The notes below the pieces were generated by a model. That model saw nothing but the letters and a program-made list of their open reading frames with translations, searched no databases and was not told where the DNA came from. The translations under genes were made by a program, and so were the position numbers. Below are positions 7,997 to 15,878 of a DNA stretch of 64,000 nucleotides, piece by piece; the stretch's first letter is position 1, and the number at the start of each line of letters is the position of its first letter. Source of the stretch: Planctomycetota bacterium (lineage in GTDB: Bacteria > Planctomycetota > UBA8742 > UBA2392); NCBI GenBank assembly GCA_020638675.1, contig JACKID010000001.1, positions 1,736,001-1,800,000 of the forward strand. The letters are read 5' to 3'.

Positions 7997-9490
7997 ATGC
8001 TGAAGAAGATCCTGATCGCCAATCGGGGCGAAATCGCCCTCCGCGTGATCCGCGCCTGCCGCAAGCTGGGCGTCGTGTCCGTCGCAGCGTTCTCGGACGC
8101 CGACGCGCACCTGCCCTTCGTGCGCGAGGCCGATGAGGCGCACTACCTGGGGCCATCGCCGTCGGCCGAGAGCTATCTGCGGATCGATCGCCTGATCGAC
8201 CTCGCCAAAACGCACGGCTGCGAGGGCATCCACCCCGGCTACGGCTTCCTGGCTGAAAACGCGGCATTCGCCAAGGCGTGTGAAGACGCCGGCATCGAGT
8301 TCATCGGGCCGGACAGCGGCGCGATCGACCGTCTCGGCGACAAGCGCCACGCCAAGGCCGTGGCCGAGCAGGCCGGCGTGCCCGTAACGCCATGGGTCAA
8401 GTGCGCGGGCGAAGCCGACGCGGAGACCATCAAGGCCGTTGAGAGCATCGGCTTTCCCGTGATGATCAAGCCAGCGGCCGGCGGCGGCGGCAAAGGCATG
8501 CACCGCGCCGACAGCCTCGATGACCTGAAGACGCTGATTCCGAAGGCGGCACGAGAAGCCAAGGCCAGCTTCGGCGACGACGCCCTGCTTGTAGAAAAGT
8601 TCCTGCCCGCGCCGCGTCACATCGAGGTGCAGATCGTCGCGGACAAGCACGGCACCGTGCTGCACTTCTTCGAGCGTGAGTGCAGCCTTCAGCGCCGTCA
8701 CCAGAAGCTGCTGGAAGAAACCCCCAGCCCAAGCCTCAGTCCCGAGCAGCGCAAGAAAATCTGCGCCGACGCCGTCGCCATCGCAAAGGCCGCGAACTAC
8801 AGCAACGCAGGCACCTGCGAGTTCCTGTTCGATGAAAAGGCCGGCACCTGGTACTTCTGCGAGGTCAACACGCGCCTGCAGGTTGAGCACCCGGTGACCG
8901 AGCAAGTGACCGGCGTGGACCTCGTTGAGTTGCAGTTGCGCGTCGCCAGCGGCGAGAAGCTGCCGCTCAAGCAGGAACAGATCAAGCAGAACGGCCACGC
9001 CATCGAGCTGCGCATCAACAGTGAAGACCCGTTCGCCGACTTCATGCCCAGCCTCGGCTACATCGAGGCATTCTCGCCGCCGCAAGACGAAGGCGTGCGC
9101 GTGGACGCCGGCTACCACACGGGCGACAGCGTCACGCAGTTCTACGACAGTTTAATGGCCAAGCTGATCGTGCATGCCGCCGACCGCAAGGCCGCCACTG
9201 CGCTAGCACTCAAGGCGCTGGCCGACTTTCTGGTGGTGGGGGTGGCGACGACGATTCCGTTCCACATGAACCTGCTGCAGCACCCGGACGTTGTTGCGGG
9301 CAAGTTCGATATCCACTGGGTCGAGAAGCACATGCCCGAGCTGACCAAGCGCGGGCGCAGCCAGGAAGCGGCCGTGATCGCAGCACTGATGGAGTACCGA
9401 CACCTGTTGAAGGTGCGCGCGGCGCAGGGCAAGGCCGGTGAGCTGGCCTTCGATCCCTGGAGTTCCAGCAGCCTGCCGAGGGTGCGCTGA
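7997..9490 (+). CDS. Acyl-CoA carboxylase, biotin carboxylase subunit
   Basis: This enzyme carboxylates biotin with ATP and bicarbonate. The 497-residue protein has the N-terminal ILIANRGEIALRV motif, the ATP-grasp loop AAGGGGKGM near residue 157, the EVNTRLQVEHPVTE active-site stretch and a C-terminal extension of about 45 residues beyond the usual AccC length. It has no biotinyl domain. That domain is encoded separately by the next gene, whose ATG overlaps this stop (TGATG). Together with the carboxyltransferase at 4955 it should form a propionyl-CoA carboxylase. A second, shorter homologue is accC at 29491. Confidence 0.94.
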   Translation: MLKKILIANRGEIALRVIRACRKLGVVSVAAFSDADAHLPFVREADEAHYLGPSPSAESYLRIDRLIDLAKTHGCEGIHPGYGFLAENAAFAKACEDAGIEFIGPDSGAIDRLGDKRHAKAVAEQAGVPVTPWVKCAGEADAETIKAVESIGFPVMIKPAAGGGGKGMHRADSLDDLKTLIPKAAREAKASFGDDALLVEKFLPAPRHIEVQIVADKHGTVLHFFERECSLQRRHQKLLEETPSPSLSPEQRKKICADAVAIAKAANYSNAGTCEFLFDEKAGTWYFCEVNTRLQVEHPVTEQVTGVDLVELQLRVASGEKLPLKQEQIKQNGHAIELRINSEDPFADFMPSLGYIEAFSPPQDEGVRVDAGYHTGDSVTQFYDSLMAKLIVHAADRKAATALALKALADFLVVGVATTIPFHMNLLQHPDVVAGKFDIHWVEKHMPELTKRGRSQEAAVIAALMEYRHLLKVRAAQGKAGELAFDPWSSSSLPRVR

Positions 9491-10017
9491 TGGCGATGGA
9501 ATACGAAGTCGAAGTCGACGGCCGGAAGCACACCGTGCGCTTCTTCGAGCGCGACGGGCAGCTGTACGTTGCGCATGAGGGCGGCACCTTTCCGGTTCAG
9601 TTGAACACGCCGCTGCGCAGCCGCATTCAGGTCGCGCAGTTGAACGGTGGCCCGCTGCGCTTCGGGTATCACCGCGGCAAGGAAGGGACCGACATCGTCC
9701 TCGGCGGCGTAGTCTACTCGGCGCAGGTGCGCGAGTTGGAGCACGTCCGCCTGGCCGCGGTCGCCAAGCGCAAGGGCGCGGGTGGCGCGGTGGACGTCAA
9801 GGCGCCCATGCCCGGCATGGTGATCACCGTGCACGTGAAGGAAGGCGATCTGGTGAAGAAAAACCAGAGCCTGCTGAGCCTGCACGCCATGAAACTGGAA
9901 AACGACATCCGCGCGCCGCGAGAAGGCGTGGTGAAGAGGATTGCCGTGCAGCCGAATGACGTACTGGAAAAGGGCGCACTGATGATCCGCCTCACGCCGC
10001 CACCCGAGACGACATGA
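9490..10017 (+). CDS. Biotin carboxyl carrier protein of the acyl-CoA carboxylase
   Basis: The 175-residue product ends in a biotinyl domain. Its acceptor lysine is K135 in the stretch LHAMKLEND, preceded by the hinge KAPMPGMV. The usual motif is EAMKM or EAMKL; here the first position is His. The N-terminal 90 residues resemble the BC-BCCP linking region that follows the carboxylase core in fused PCC alpha chains, so this looks like a split alpha chain. The start overlaps the previous stop and the stop overlaps the start of the mutase gene, so the three are translationally coupled. Confidence 0.92.
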   Translation: MAMEYEVEVDGRKHTVRFFERDGQLYVAHEGGTFPVQLNTPLRSRIQVAQLNGGPLRFGYHRGKEGTDIVLGGVVYSAQVRELEHVRLAAVAKRKGAGGAVDVKAPMPGMVITVHVKEGDLVKKNQSLLSLHAMKLENDIRAPREGVVKRIAVQPNDVLEKGALMIRLTPPPETT

Positions 10018-11681
10018 GCAACCTGCAGGAAGAATACATCCGCTGGCTCGAGCAGACCTGCAAGCCCTTCACGGCCAAGGCCAGGGAGCGGCGCGACGAG
10101 TTTGAAACCAGCAGCGGCTGCGAGTTCCCGCCGCTCGCCGCGCCTGCGCGGGCGAATCTCAGCACGGCCGGTGAGCGCGCATACCTGGACAAGCTGGGCT
10201 TCCCCGGTGAGTTCCCGTTCACGCGCGGCGTCTACCCCAGCATGTACCGCGGGCGCTTCTGGACCATGCGCCAGTATGCGGGCTTCGCCAGCGCCGAAGA
10301 GTCGAACCAGCGCTACCGCTTTCTTCTTGAGCAGGGCGTCACCGGGCTCAGCATTGCGTTCGACCTGCCCACGCAGATCGGCTACGACAGCGACTCGCCA
10401 ATGGCCGAGGGCGAAGTCGGAAAGGTCGGCGTGCCCGTCTGCAGCAGCGCCGACATGGACGTGCTGCTTGATGGCATCCCGCTCGACAAGGTCAGCACCA
10501 GCATGACCATCAACTCCAGCGCGGCCTGCCTGCTGGCGTTCTATCTGATCCAGGCCGACAAGCAGGGCGTGCCTTGGGGCAAGCTGCGCGGCACGTTGCA
10601 GAACGATCTGCTGAAAGAGTTCGTCGCGCGCGGCACGTACATCTATCCGCCCCGCCCCAGCCTGCGGATCACCACCGACATCATCGAGTTCTGCAGCAAC
10701 GAAGTGCCGAACTTCAACGCTATCAGCATCAGCGGCTACCACATTCGCGAAGCCGGCAGCACGGCCGCGCAGGAGATCGCGTTCACACTCAGCAACGGGC
10801 TGTGCTACGTGGAGCAGGCCGTGCGCCGCGGGCTGGATGTGAACGACTTCGGCAAGAACCTCAGCTTCTTCTTCAACGGGCACAACAACCTGCTCGAGGA
10901 AGTCGCCAAATTCCGCGCGGCACGCCGCCTGTGGGCGAAGCTGATGAAGGAGCGCTTCAGCGCAACGGATCCCAAAGCCTTGATGCTGCGCTTTCACACG
11001 CAGACGGCCGGCAGCACGCTCACGGCGCAGCAGCCCGAAAACAACATCGTGCGCACCAGCATGCAGGCGCTCGCGGCCGTGCTGGGCGGCACGCAGAGCC
11101 TGCACACGAACAGTTTTGATGAAGCGCTCGCACTGCCGACGGAGCGTAGCGTCGAGATCGCGCTGCGCACCCAGCAGATCATCGCCCACGAGAGCGGCGT
11201 TGCCGACACGCCCGATCCGCTCGCGGGCAGCTACCTCATTGAGCAACTCACGGATGAGCTAGAGGCCAAAGCCGCAGAGCTGATTACCAAGGTGGACGAT
11301 CGCGGCGGCGCCGTGGGGGCCATCGAGCAGAAGTTCATGCAGGGCGAGATCGGGCGCGCGGCGTTGCAATACCAGCGCGCGATTGAGAAGGGCGAGTCCG
11401 TGGTCGTCGGCGTCAACAAGTTCCAGACCAGCCACCAGGCCGAGCCTCAACTGCAGGAGATTGACGCGCAGGCAACGCGCAAGCAGTTGAAGCGCCTGGC
11501 TGAGTTTCATGCCGGGCGTGACGACAAGGCCGTGGAGGTGCGCCTGCGCGAGCTGCAGGACGCGGCCAAAGGTGACGCGAATCTCGTTCCGAAAATTCTC
11601 GAGGCGCTCCGTGCGAAGGCGACACTCGGTGAGGTTTGCGATACCATGCGCGGCGTCTTCGGCGAGTATCGGGACAGTTGA
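10014..11681 (+). CDS. mcmA: Methylmalonyl-CoA mutase, catalytic (large) subunit
   Basis: This enzyme isomerises methylmalonyl-CoA to succinyl-CoA with adenosylcobalamin. The 555-residue protein is the TIM-barrel half only and ends without the DxHxxG cobalamin-binding domain, so it must pair with a separate small subunit that is not in this window. Y88 (MRQYAG) and R206 (ARGTYIYPP) sit 118 residues apart, as Y89 and R207 do in methylmalonyl-CoA mutase. Isobutyryl-CoA mutase has Phe and Gln there. This supports methylmalonyl-CoA as substrate. The start overlaps the carrier gene stop (ATGA). A MeaB-type chaperone gene is also absent here. Confidence 0.95.
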   Translation: MSNLQEEYIRWLEQTCKPFTAKARERRDEFETSSGCEFPPLAAPARANLSTAGERAYLDKLGFPGEFPFTRGVYPSMYRGRFWTMRQYAGFASAEESNQRYRFLLEQGVTGLSIAFDLPTQIGYDSDSPMAEGEVGKVGVPVCSSADMDVLLDGIPLDKVSTSMTINSSAACLLAFYLIQADKQGVPWGKLRGTLQNDLLKEFVARGTYIYPPRPSLRITTDIIEFCSNEVPNFNAISISGYHIREAGSTAAQEIAFTLSNGLCYVEQAVRRGLDVNDFGKNLSFFFNGHNNLLEEVAKFRAARRLWAKLMKERFSATDPKALMLRFHTQTAGSTLTAQQPENNIVRTSMQALAAVLGGTQSLHTNSFDEALALPTERSVEIALRTQQIIAHESGVADTPDPLAGSYLIEQLTDELEAKAAELITKVDDRGGAVGAIEQKFMQGEIGRAALQYQRAIEKGESVVVGVNKFQTSHQAEPQLQEIDAQATRKQLKRLAEFHAGRDDKAVEVRLRELQDAAKGDANLVPKILEALRAKATLGEVCDTMRGVFGEYRDS

Positions 11682-11701
11682 ACATTACCTCAGGACTGGG
11701 C

Positions 11702-12274
11702 ATGGCATCGAGCAAGACCGGCAAAACCCGCAAGGCGGGCCAGAACAAAAAAACGGGCAAGATCGCGGAGGCAGTGCCTTCGCGCCCGACCGTCTCCCTT
11801 GATTCGACACTCAAGGATCGCAAGGCGCTGATCGAGACCTGCAGCCAGATCGGCGCGTTGATCATCGGCCAGCGCCACGAGCGCATGAACCAGGCGGTCG
11901 AGATCCTGCAGAAACAAGCCCGCGCGCTGCTGTTGACGCAGCACCTCGAGGTCTGGTTGCCCCGCTTTGAAGAGCACTACAAGGCGCTGGAAGAAGTCGT
12001 CGGCAAGGACCTGAAGCTGGACGGCGGCAATCTCGTCAACGATCTGAAGAAGAAGATCAATGACGCGGGCTTCAAGTCGATCCGGGATTTCCTGATCAAG
12101 AAGGTACTGCCCACGGTCAGCTACCACGGGCTGCTGCTGTTCCTGAACAACCAGGGCGGCGTGGCGCTGCCGGCCCATGTGCGCGAAGAGGTCACACAGC
12201 GCATGGCGGGCATCAACAAGGTGCTCGGCGGCGCGTGCGCGGCCATGGTTTTGCAGGATTCAATGGGCCTCTAG
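11702..12274 (+). CDS. Conserved-looking protein of unknown function
   Basis: The ATG at 11702 gives 190 residues. An upstream in-frame start at 11636 lies inside the mutase gene and is less likely. The first 30 residues are rich in Lys, Gly and Thr (SSKTGKTRKAGQNKK) and look disordered and basic. The rest is predicted helical, with charged and hydrophobic alternation and no Cys-rich or nucleotide-binding motif. It has no cobalamin-binding signature, so it is not the missing mutase subunit. It sits between mutase and epimerase and is probably cotranscribed with both. Confidence 0.75.
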   Translation: MASSKTGKTRKAGQNKKTGKIAEAVPSRPTVSLDSTLKDRKALIETCSQIGALIIGQRHERMNQAVEILQKQARALLLTQHLEVWLPRFEEHYKALEEVVGKDLKLDGGNLVNDLKKKINDAGFKSIRDFLIKKVLPTVSYHGLLLFLNNQGGVALPAHVREEVTQRMAGINKVLGGACAAMVLQDSMGL

Positions 12275-12289
12275 GGGCGTTGGTCTGCC

Positions 12290-12694
12290 ATGAAACTTGA
12301 CCACATAGGCATCGCAGTAAAAAGCATTGCCGAGGCCCGCGGATTTTACGAACAGGGTCTGGGGCTGAAATCCGAGCCCGAAATCGAAGAAGTCGCAGGC
12401 GAGAAAGTGCTGGTGCTGAAGCTCGTGCTTCCGCCGGGATCGCACATCGAGTTGCTTGAGCCCACGAGCCCGGACTCAGCAATCGGCAAGTTCATCGAAA
12501 AACGCGGCCCCGGGATGCACCACCTTTGCTACGCGGTGGATGACATCGATGCGGCCACAAAGCGCATGATACAAGAGGGGTTTGAGCCGTTATGGCCGGA
12601 GCCGCATGACGGCGCGGGTGGCTGCCGGGTCAATTTCTTCCACCCGAAGCAGAGCCATGGGGTCTTGACAGAGTTGTCCCAGCGGCCAAATTAG
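12290..12694 (+). CDS. mce: Methylmalonyl-CoA epimerase
   Basis: The epimerase interconverts the S form made by the carboxylase and the R form used by the mutase. The 134-residue product is a vicinal-oxygen-chelate protein with paired beta-alpha-beta-beta-beta units. It starts MKLDHIGIAV, with H5 as first metal ligand. H77 in GPGMHHLCY and E128 in HGVLTEL complete the expected metal site. Length is normal. It closes the propionyl-CoA to succinyl-CoA module. Confidence 0.96.
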   Translation: MKLDHIGIAVKSIAEARGFYEQGLGLKSEPEIEEVAGEKVLVLKLVLPPGSHIELLEPTSPDSAIGKFIEKRGPGMHHLCYAVDDIDAATKRMIQEGFEPLWPEPHDGAGGCRVNFFHPKQSHGVLTELSQRPN

Positions 12695-12719
12695 CGGGCG
12701 ATGTACCACTCAGGGGAGC

Positions 12720-12748
12720 TTGCAGCGGCTGAATTCGGTCGCTAAACT
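12720..12748 (+). promoter_or_regulatory. Putative sigma70-type promoter for acpP
   Basis: A TTGCAG box (12720-12725) and a TAAACT box (12743-12748) are separated by exactly 17 bases, 26 bases after the epimerase stop. Transcription would begin about 80 bases before acpP, giving a leader with two short GC-rich hairpins. Four of six positions in the -10 box match the consensus. The placement suggests that acpP-fabF regained its own promoter after separation from fabG. Confidence 0.5.
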
Positions 12749-12837
12749 CCCGCCCCGTTGCGCCGCTGGTGGGGCGCTTCGGTTGTTATGGAAGTAGCTG
12801 CGGGCCCTTTGCCCGTGCGCGAGAAAGGAAGAACAGC

Positions 12838-13092
12838 GTGCCCACACGGGAAGAAATCGAAGAGTCGGTAAAGCAGATCGTTTGCGACCAGATGGGTGTC
12901 AGCCGCGACAAGGTGACGCTCGAAACCTCGTTCGTAAACGACCTCGGCGCCGATAGCCTGGATACGGTTGAGCTCGTCATGGAGTTCGAAGACGAGTTCG
13001 AGCTGAACATCCCGGACGAAGACGCCGAGAAGATCCAGACCGTGGGTGACGCGGTCAAGTACATCGAAGACAAGACCGCCAGCAAGGCGTAG
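12838..13092 (+). CDS. acpP: Acyl carrier protein
   Basis: ACP carries the growing acyl chain on a 4'-phosphopantetheine arm. The GTG at 12838 yields 84 residues beginning MPTREEIEE, which matches normal ACP length, and follows GAAAGGAAG. A longer in-frame reading from 12769 would add an unrelated N-terminus and is rejected. The attachment serine is S40 in GADSLDTVELVM. The protein is strongly acidic, as expected. fabF follows after a 105-base gap that contains a nested hairpin. Confidence 0.96.
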   Translation: MPTREEIEESVKQIVCDQMGVSRDKVTLETSFVNDLGADSLDTVELVMEFEDEFELNIPDEDAEKIQTVGDAVKYIEDKTASKA

Positions 13093-13110
13093 TTGCCTGA
13101 AAGAAGGTCC

Positions 13111-13156
13111 GGGCAAGCGGCTAAGCGCCTCTTCGCAGGGCGCCTGTCGCTTGCCC
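13111..13156 (+). promoter_or_regulatory. Nested hairpin between acpP and fabF
   Basis: An outer 9-bp perfect stem (GGGCAAGCG at 13111-13119 with CGCTTGCCC at 13148-13156) encloses an inner stem (GCGCC at 13125-13129 with GGCGC at 13139-13143). No T-run follows, so it is not an intrinsic terminator. It could protect the 3' end of an acpP transcript or set the higher expression of acpP relative to fabF. The structure is visible; the function is inferred. Confidence 0.55.
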
Positions 13157-13197
13157 AGCGTGTTTGAGGGGCAGACCAGACACACAGGGAAGCTCTC

Positions 13198-14457
13198 ATG
13201 TCTCAGAATTCGCGGCGCCGCGTCGTGATCACCGGCCTTGGCGCCATCAGCGCCATCGGAAACGACGTACCCACTTTCTGGCAGGCCGCAATCCGCGGCG
13301 AGAACGGCATTGGAACCTGCGAGGATTTCAAGCAGGCCGAGCTGACGACCACCATTGCCGGTCGCGTCAAGAATTTCGACGCGACCGAGGCGTTGGGCGG
13401 CGATCGCAAGTACGTTCGCCAGACGGACCCGGTGGTGCATTTCGCCGTGGTCTCGGCCCAGGAGGCGCTGCGGGACTCCGGGCTCGATCTCGAAAAGGAG
13501 GACCGCACGCGGATCGGCGCCATCATAGGCTCCGGCATCGGCGGTCTTGAAGAGATCTACGACGGCAACCACACGCTGATCACACGGCACGCAAACCGCA
13601 TCAAGCCGCTGTTCGTGCCGAAGATGATGCTGAACGCGCCCGCGGGCAACGTAGCGATCCGCTTCGGTCTCAAGGGCCCGAACTTCGCCACGGCCAGCGC
13701 CTGTGCGTCGGCCAACCACGCATTGGGCATGGCCCTGCGCACGATCCAGTACGGCGACGCGGACATTATTTTCGCAGGCGGCAGCGAAGCGGCCTGTACC
13801 GTGCTCGGCATGGCGGGCTTCTGCTCTGCGCGCGCGCTCAGCCAGCGCAACGACGAGCCGGAAAAGGCCAGCCGCCCGTTCGACAAGGAACGCGACGGCT
13901 TCGTGATGGGCGAAGGCGCGGGCACGTTGATCTTCGAAGAGCTCGAGCACGCCAAGGCGCGCGGCGCGAAGATCTACGCCGAAGTTGCGGGCTTCGGGAT
14001 GACCGACGACGCCTACCACATGACCTCGCCCAGCGAGGACGGCGACGGCGCCATGCGGTCCATGCAGAACGCGGTGAAGGACGCGGGCGCCAAGCCGGAA
14101 GACGTCACCTACATCAACGCCCACGGCACCAGCACCGAATACAACGACAAGACCGAAACGCTGGCCATGAAGAAGGCGTTCGGCGACCACGCGAAGAAGC
14201 TGCTGATCAGCAGTACCAAGAGCATGATCGGCCACCTGCTGGGCGCCAGCGGCGCAGTGGAGCTGGTGGCGACGGCGATGGCGATCAAGGAAGGCATGGT
14301 CCCGCCGACCCGCAACCTCACCGTGCCAGACCCCGATTGCGACCTGGACTACGTCCCGCACGAGGGCCGCACGGCCGACGTCGAGATGGCGCTGTCCAAC
14401 AGCTTCGGCTTCGGCGGCCACAACGCCACGATCGCGCTGCGCAAGTACCGGGAGTAG
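13198..14457 (+). CDS. fabF: 3-oxoacyl-ACP synthase II
   Basis: FabF carries out the elongating condensations of fatty-acid synthesis. The 419-residue protein shows the Cys-His-His triad of elongating ketosynthases: C169 in SACASANHA, H309 in NAHGTST and H346 in SMIGHLLGASG. Its length is about 8 residues over the E. coli enzyme. It follows acpP, as in the canonical fab cluster. A strong hairpin lies 23 bases after the stop. Confidence 0.97.
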   Translation: MSQNSRRRVVITGLGAISAIGNDVPTFWQAAIRGENGIGTCEDFKQAELTTTIAGRVKNFDATEALGGDRKYVRQTDPVVHFAVVSAQEALRDSGLDLEKEDRTRIGAIIGSGIGGLEEIYDGNHTLITRHANRIKPLFVPKMMLNAPAGNVAIRFGLKGPNFATASACASANHALGMALRTIQYGDADIIFAGGSEAACTVLGMAGFCSARALSQRNDEPEKASRPFDKERDGFVMGEGAGTLIFEELEHAKARGAKIYAEVAGFGMTDDAYHMTSPSEDGDGAMRSMQNAVKDAGAKPEDVTYINAHGTSTEYNDKTETLAMKKAFGDHAKKLLISSTKSMIGHLLGASGAVELVATAMAIKEGMVPPTRNLTVPDPDCDLDYVPHEGRTADVEMALSNSFGFGGHNATIALRKYRE

Positions 14458-14480
14458 CCTCGGCGCGCATGAGCGTTAGG

Positions 14481-14508
14481 GAGGCGCGTCGCGGACGCGC
14501 CTCTTTCC
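14481..14508 (+). terminator. Hairpin terminator after fabF
   Basis: A perfect 10-bp stem (GAGGCGCGTC and GACGCGCCTC) with a GCG loop is followed by TTTCC. The T-run is short, but position and stem strength make it a likely end for the acpP-fabF transcript. Confidence 0.75.
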
Positions 14509-14547
14509 GTTGGGGCAGGGGCGTCTACAATCGCGGCGGAGGTGTCC

Positions 14548-15015
14548 ATGAAGTACTTGATCGCGTTCATGCTTCTGCTGGTCATAGCCGGGTGCAGCGG
14601 TGGTGAGGCCTACTTCCGTCTTGAGGAGTACGGCGAAGGCTGGACGCTGCAGGTGAAAGAGGACGGTGACACCTTCCGCGCAAGCTGGATCGAGGGCGAG
14701 CATCGCAGCACCAAGCTCGTCGGCTACGCGGATGCCGACAGCGGCAACTACTACGTGGTCAGCACGCTCTATCTTGAGCTTGCCGACGACGGCAGCGTGG
14801 CCAACGGCCGCCTGAAACGAGTCGTGCTGCCCGACTTCGAACAGCGCGCGTACTATGAGCAGAACGCCCAGTGGTTCCGCGTGCTGGAGGGAACCTGCAA
14901 GCTGGACGAGCAACTAAACGGAAGCGTCAAAGTGCGCTGCGAAGGCGGCTACGAGTTTGAGGGAAGCGTCGAGCCGCTGCCCAACCTCGAAACCAGGCGC
15001 CCGGAGAAGAAATGA
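14548..15015 (+). CDS. Predicted lipoprotein of unknown function
   Basis: The ATG at 14548 follows GGCGGAGGTG at good spacing and gives 155 residues. A GTG two codons earlier is possible. The N-terminus is a lipoprotein signal ending in VIAGC. The mature part is beta-rich and acidic, with no motif I recognise. Its stop overlaps the dapF start (ATGA), so it is coupled to dapF and heads a small operon running through the M50 peptidase and scpA. Confidence 0.8.
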   Translation: MKYLIAFMLLLVIAGCSGGEAYFRLEEYGEGWTLQVKEDGDTFRASWIEGEHRSTKLVGYADADSGNYYVVSTLYLELADDGSVANGRLKRVVLPDFEQRAYYEQNAQWFRVLEGTCKLDEQLNGSVKVRCEGGYEFEGSVEPLPNLETRRPEKK

Positions 15016-15878
15016 GCAAGCCCGGCATCCCGTTCGTGAAGATGGAAGGCATCGGCAACGACTACGTCTACGTCGATGCGCGCAAGTCCGTGCCCAGCGG
15101 GCTTACCAGGCTGGCAATCGCCATGAGCGACCGGCATTTCGGCATCGGCAGCGACGGGCTGATCCTGATCCGCACCAGCAAGCTCAAGGGCGTCAAGCAC
15201 CGCATGCAGATGTTCAACAGCGACGGCAGCGAATCCGAGATGTGCGGAAACGGACTGCGCTGCGTGGCGAAGTACCTCTACGACCGCAATCTCGAGCGCA
15301 AAGACGAATTCCCGATCGAGACCGGCGCCGGCGTGCTGCACGTGAAGGTGATTCCCGCCAAGGGCAAGCACATCGCCAGCAAGGTGCGCGTCAACATGGG
15401 CAAGCCCAGGCTGCTGCGCTCGGCCATACCGATGACCGGCCCGGCCGGCGAGATGGTAATCGACGAGCCGCTGGAGGTGGGCGGACACAAATTGCGAATG
15501 ACATGCGTGGGCATGGGCAACCCGCACTGCGTGATTTTCACGGACAGGCCCCCGAGCGACGAGATGGTGCACACAGTCGGCCCCATGATCGAGCATCACC
15601 CGCTGTTCCCGAACCGCACGAATGTCGAGTTCGTGTACCGGGAAAGCGCCAAGCTGCTGCACCAGCGCACCTGGGAGCGCGGCGCGGGCGAGACACTGGC
15701 CTGCGGCACGGGGGCCAGCGCGGTCTGCGTAGCGGGCGTGCAGAACGGGCTGACCGACCGCAAGGTCAAGATCAAGCTGCTGGGCGGCGACCTTGAGATG
15801 GAATGGAACGAGCAGGACGGGCACGTCTACAAGACCGGGCCGGCGCGCGAAGTCTTCTCGGGAGTTTGGGCGCGATGA
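15012..15878 (+). CDS. dapF: Diaminopimelate epimerase
   Basis: DapF converts LL- to meso-diaminopimelate for lysine and peptidoglycan synthesis, using two cysteines as acid and base. Both are present: C78 in SEMCGNGLRC and C231 in LACGTGASAVC. The 288-residue length is normal and the FVKMEGIGNDY opening is characteristic. It implies DAP-type peptidoglycan. It overlaps both neighbours by 4 bases, so translation is coupled from the lipoprotein to the peptidase. Confidence 0.97.
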   Translation: MSKPGIPFVKMEGIGNDYVYVDARKSVPSGLTRLAIAMSDRHFGIGSDGLILIRTSKLKGVKHRMQMFNSDGSESEMCGNGLRCVAKYLYDRNLERKDEFPIETGAGVLHVKVIPAKGKHIASKVRVNMGKPRLLRSAIPMTGPAGEMVIDEPLEVGGHKLRMTCVGMGNPHCVIFTDRPPSDEMVHTVGPMIEHHPLFPNRTNVEFVYRESAKLLHQRTWERGAGETLACGTGASAVCVAGVQNGLTDRKVKIKLLGGDLEMEWNEQDGHVYKTGPAREVFSGVWAR

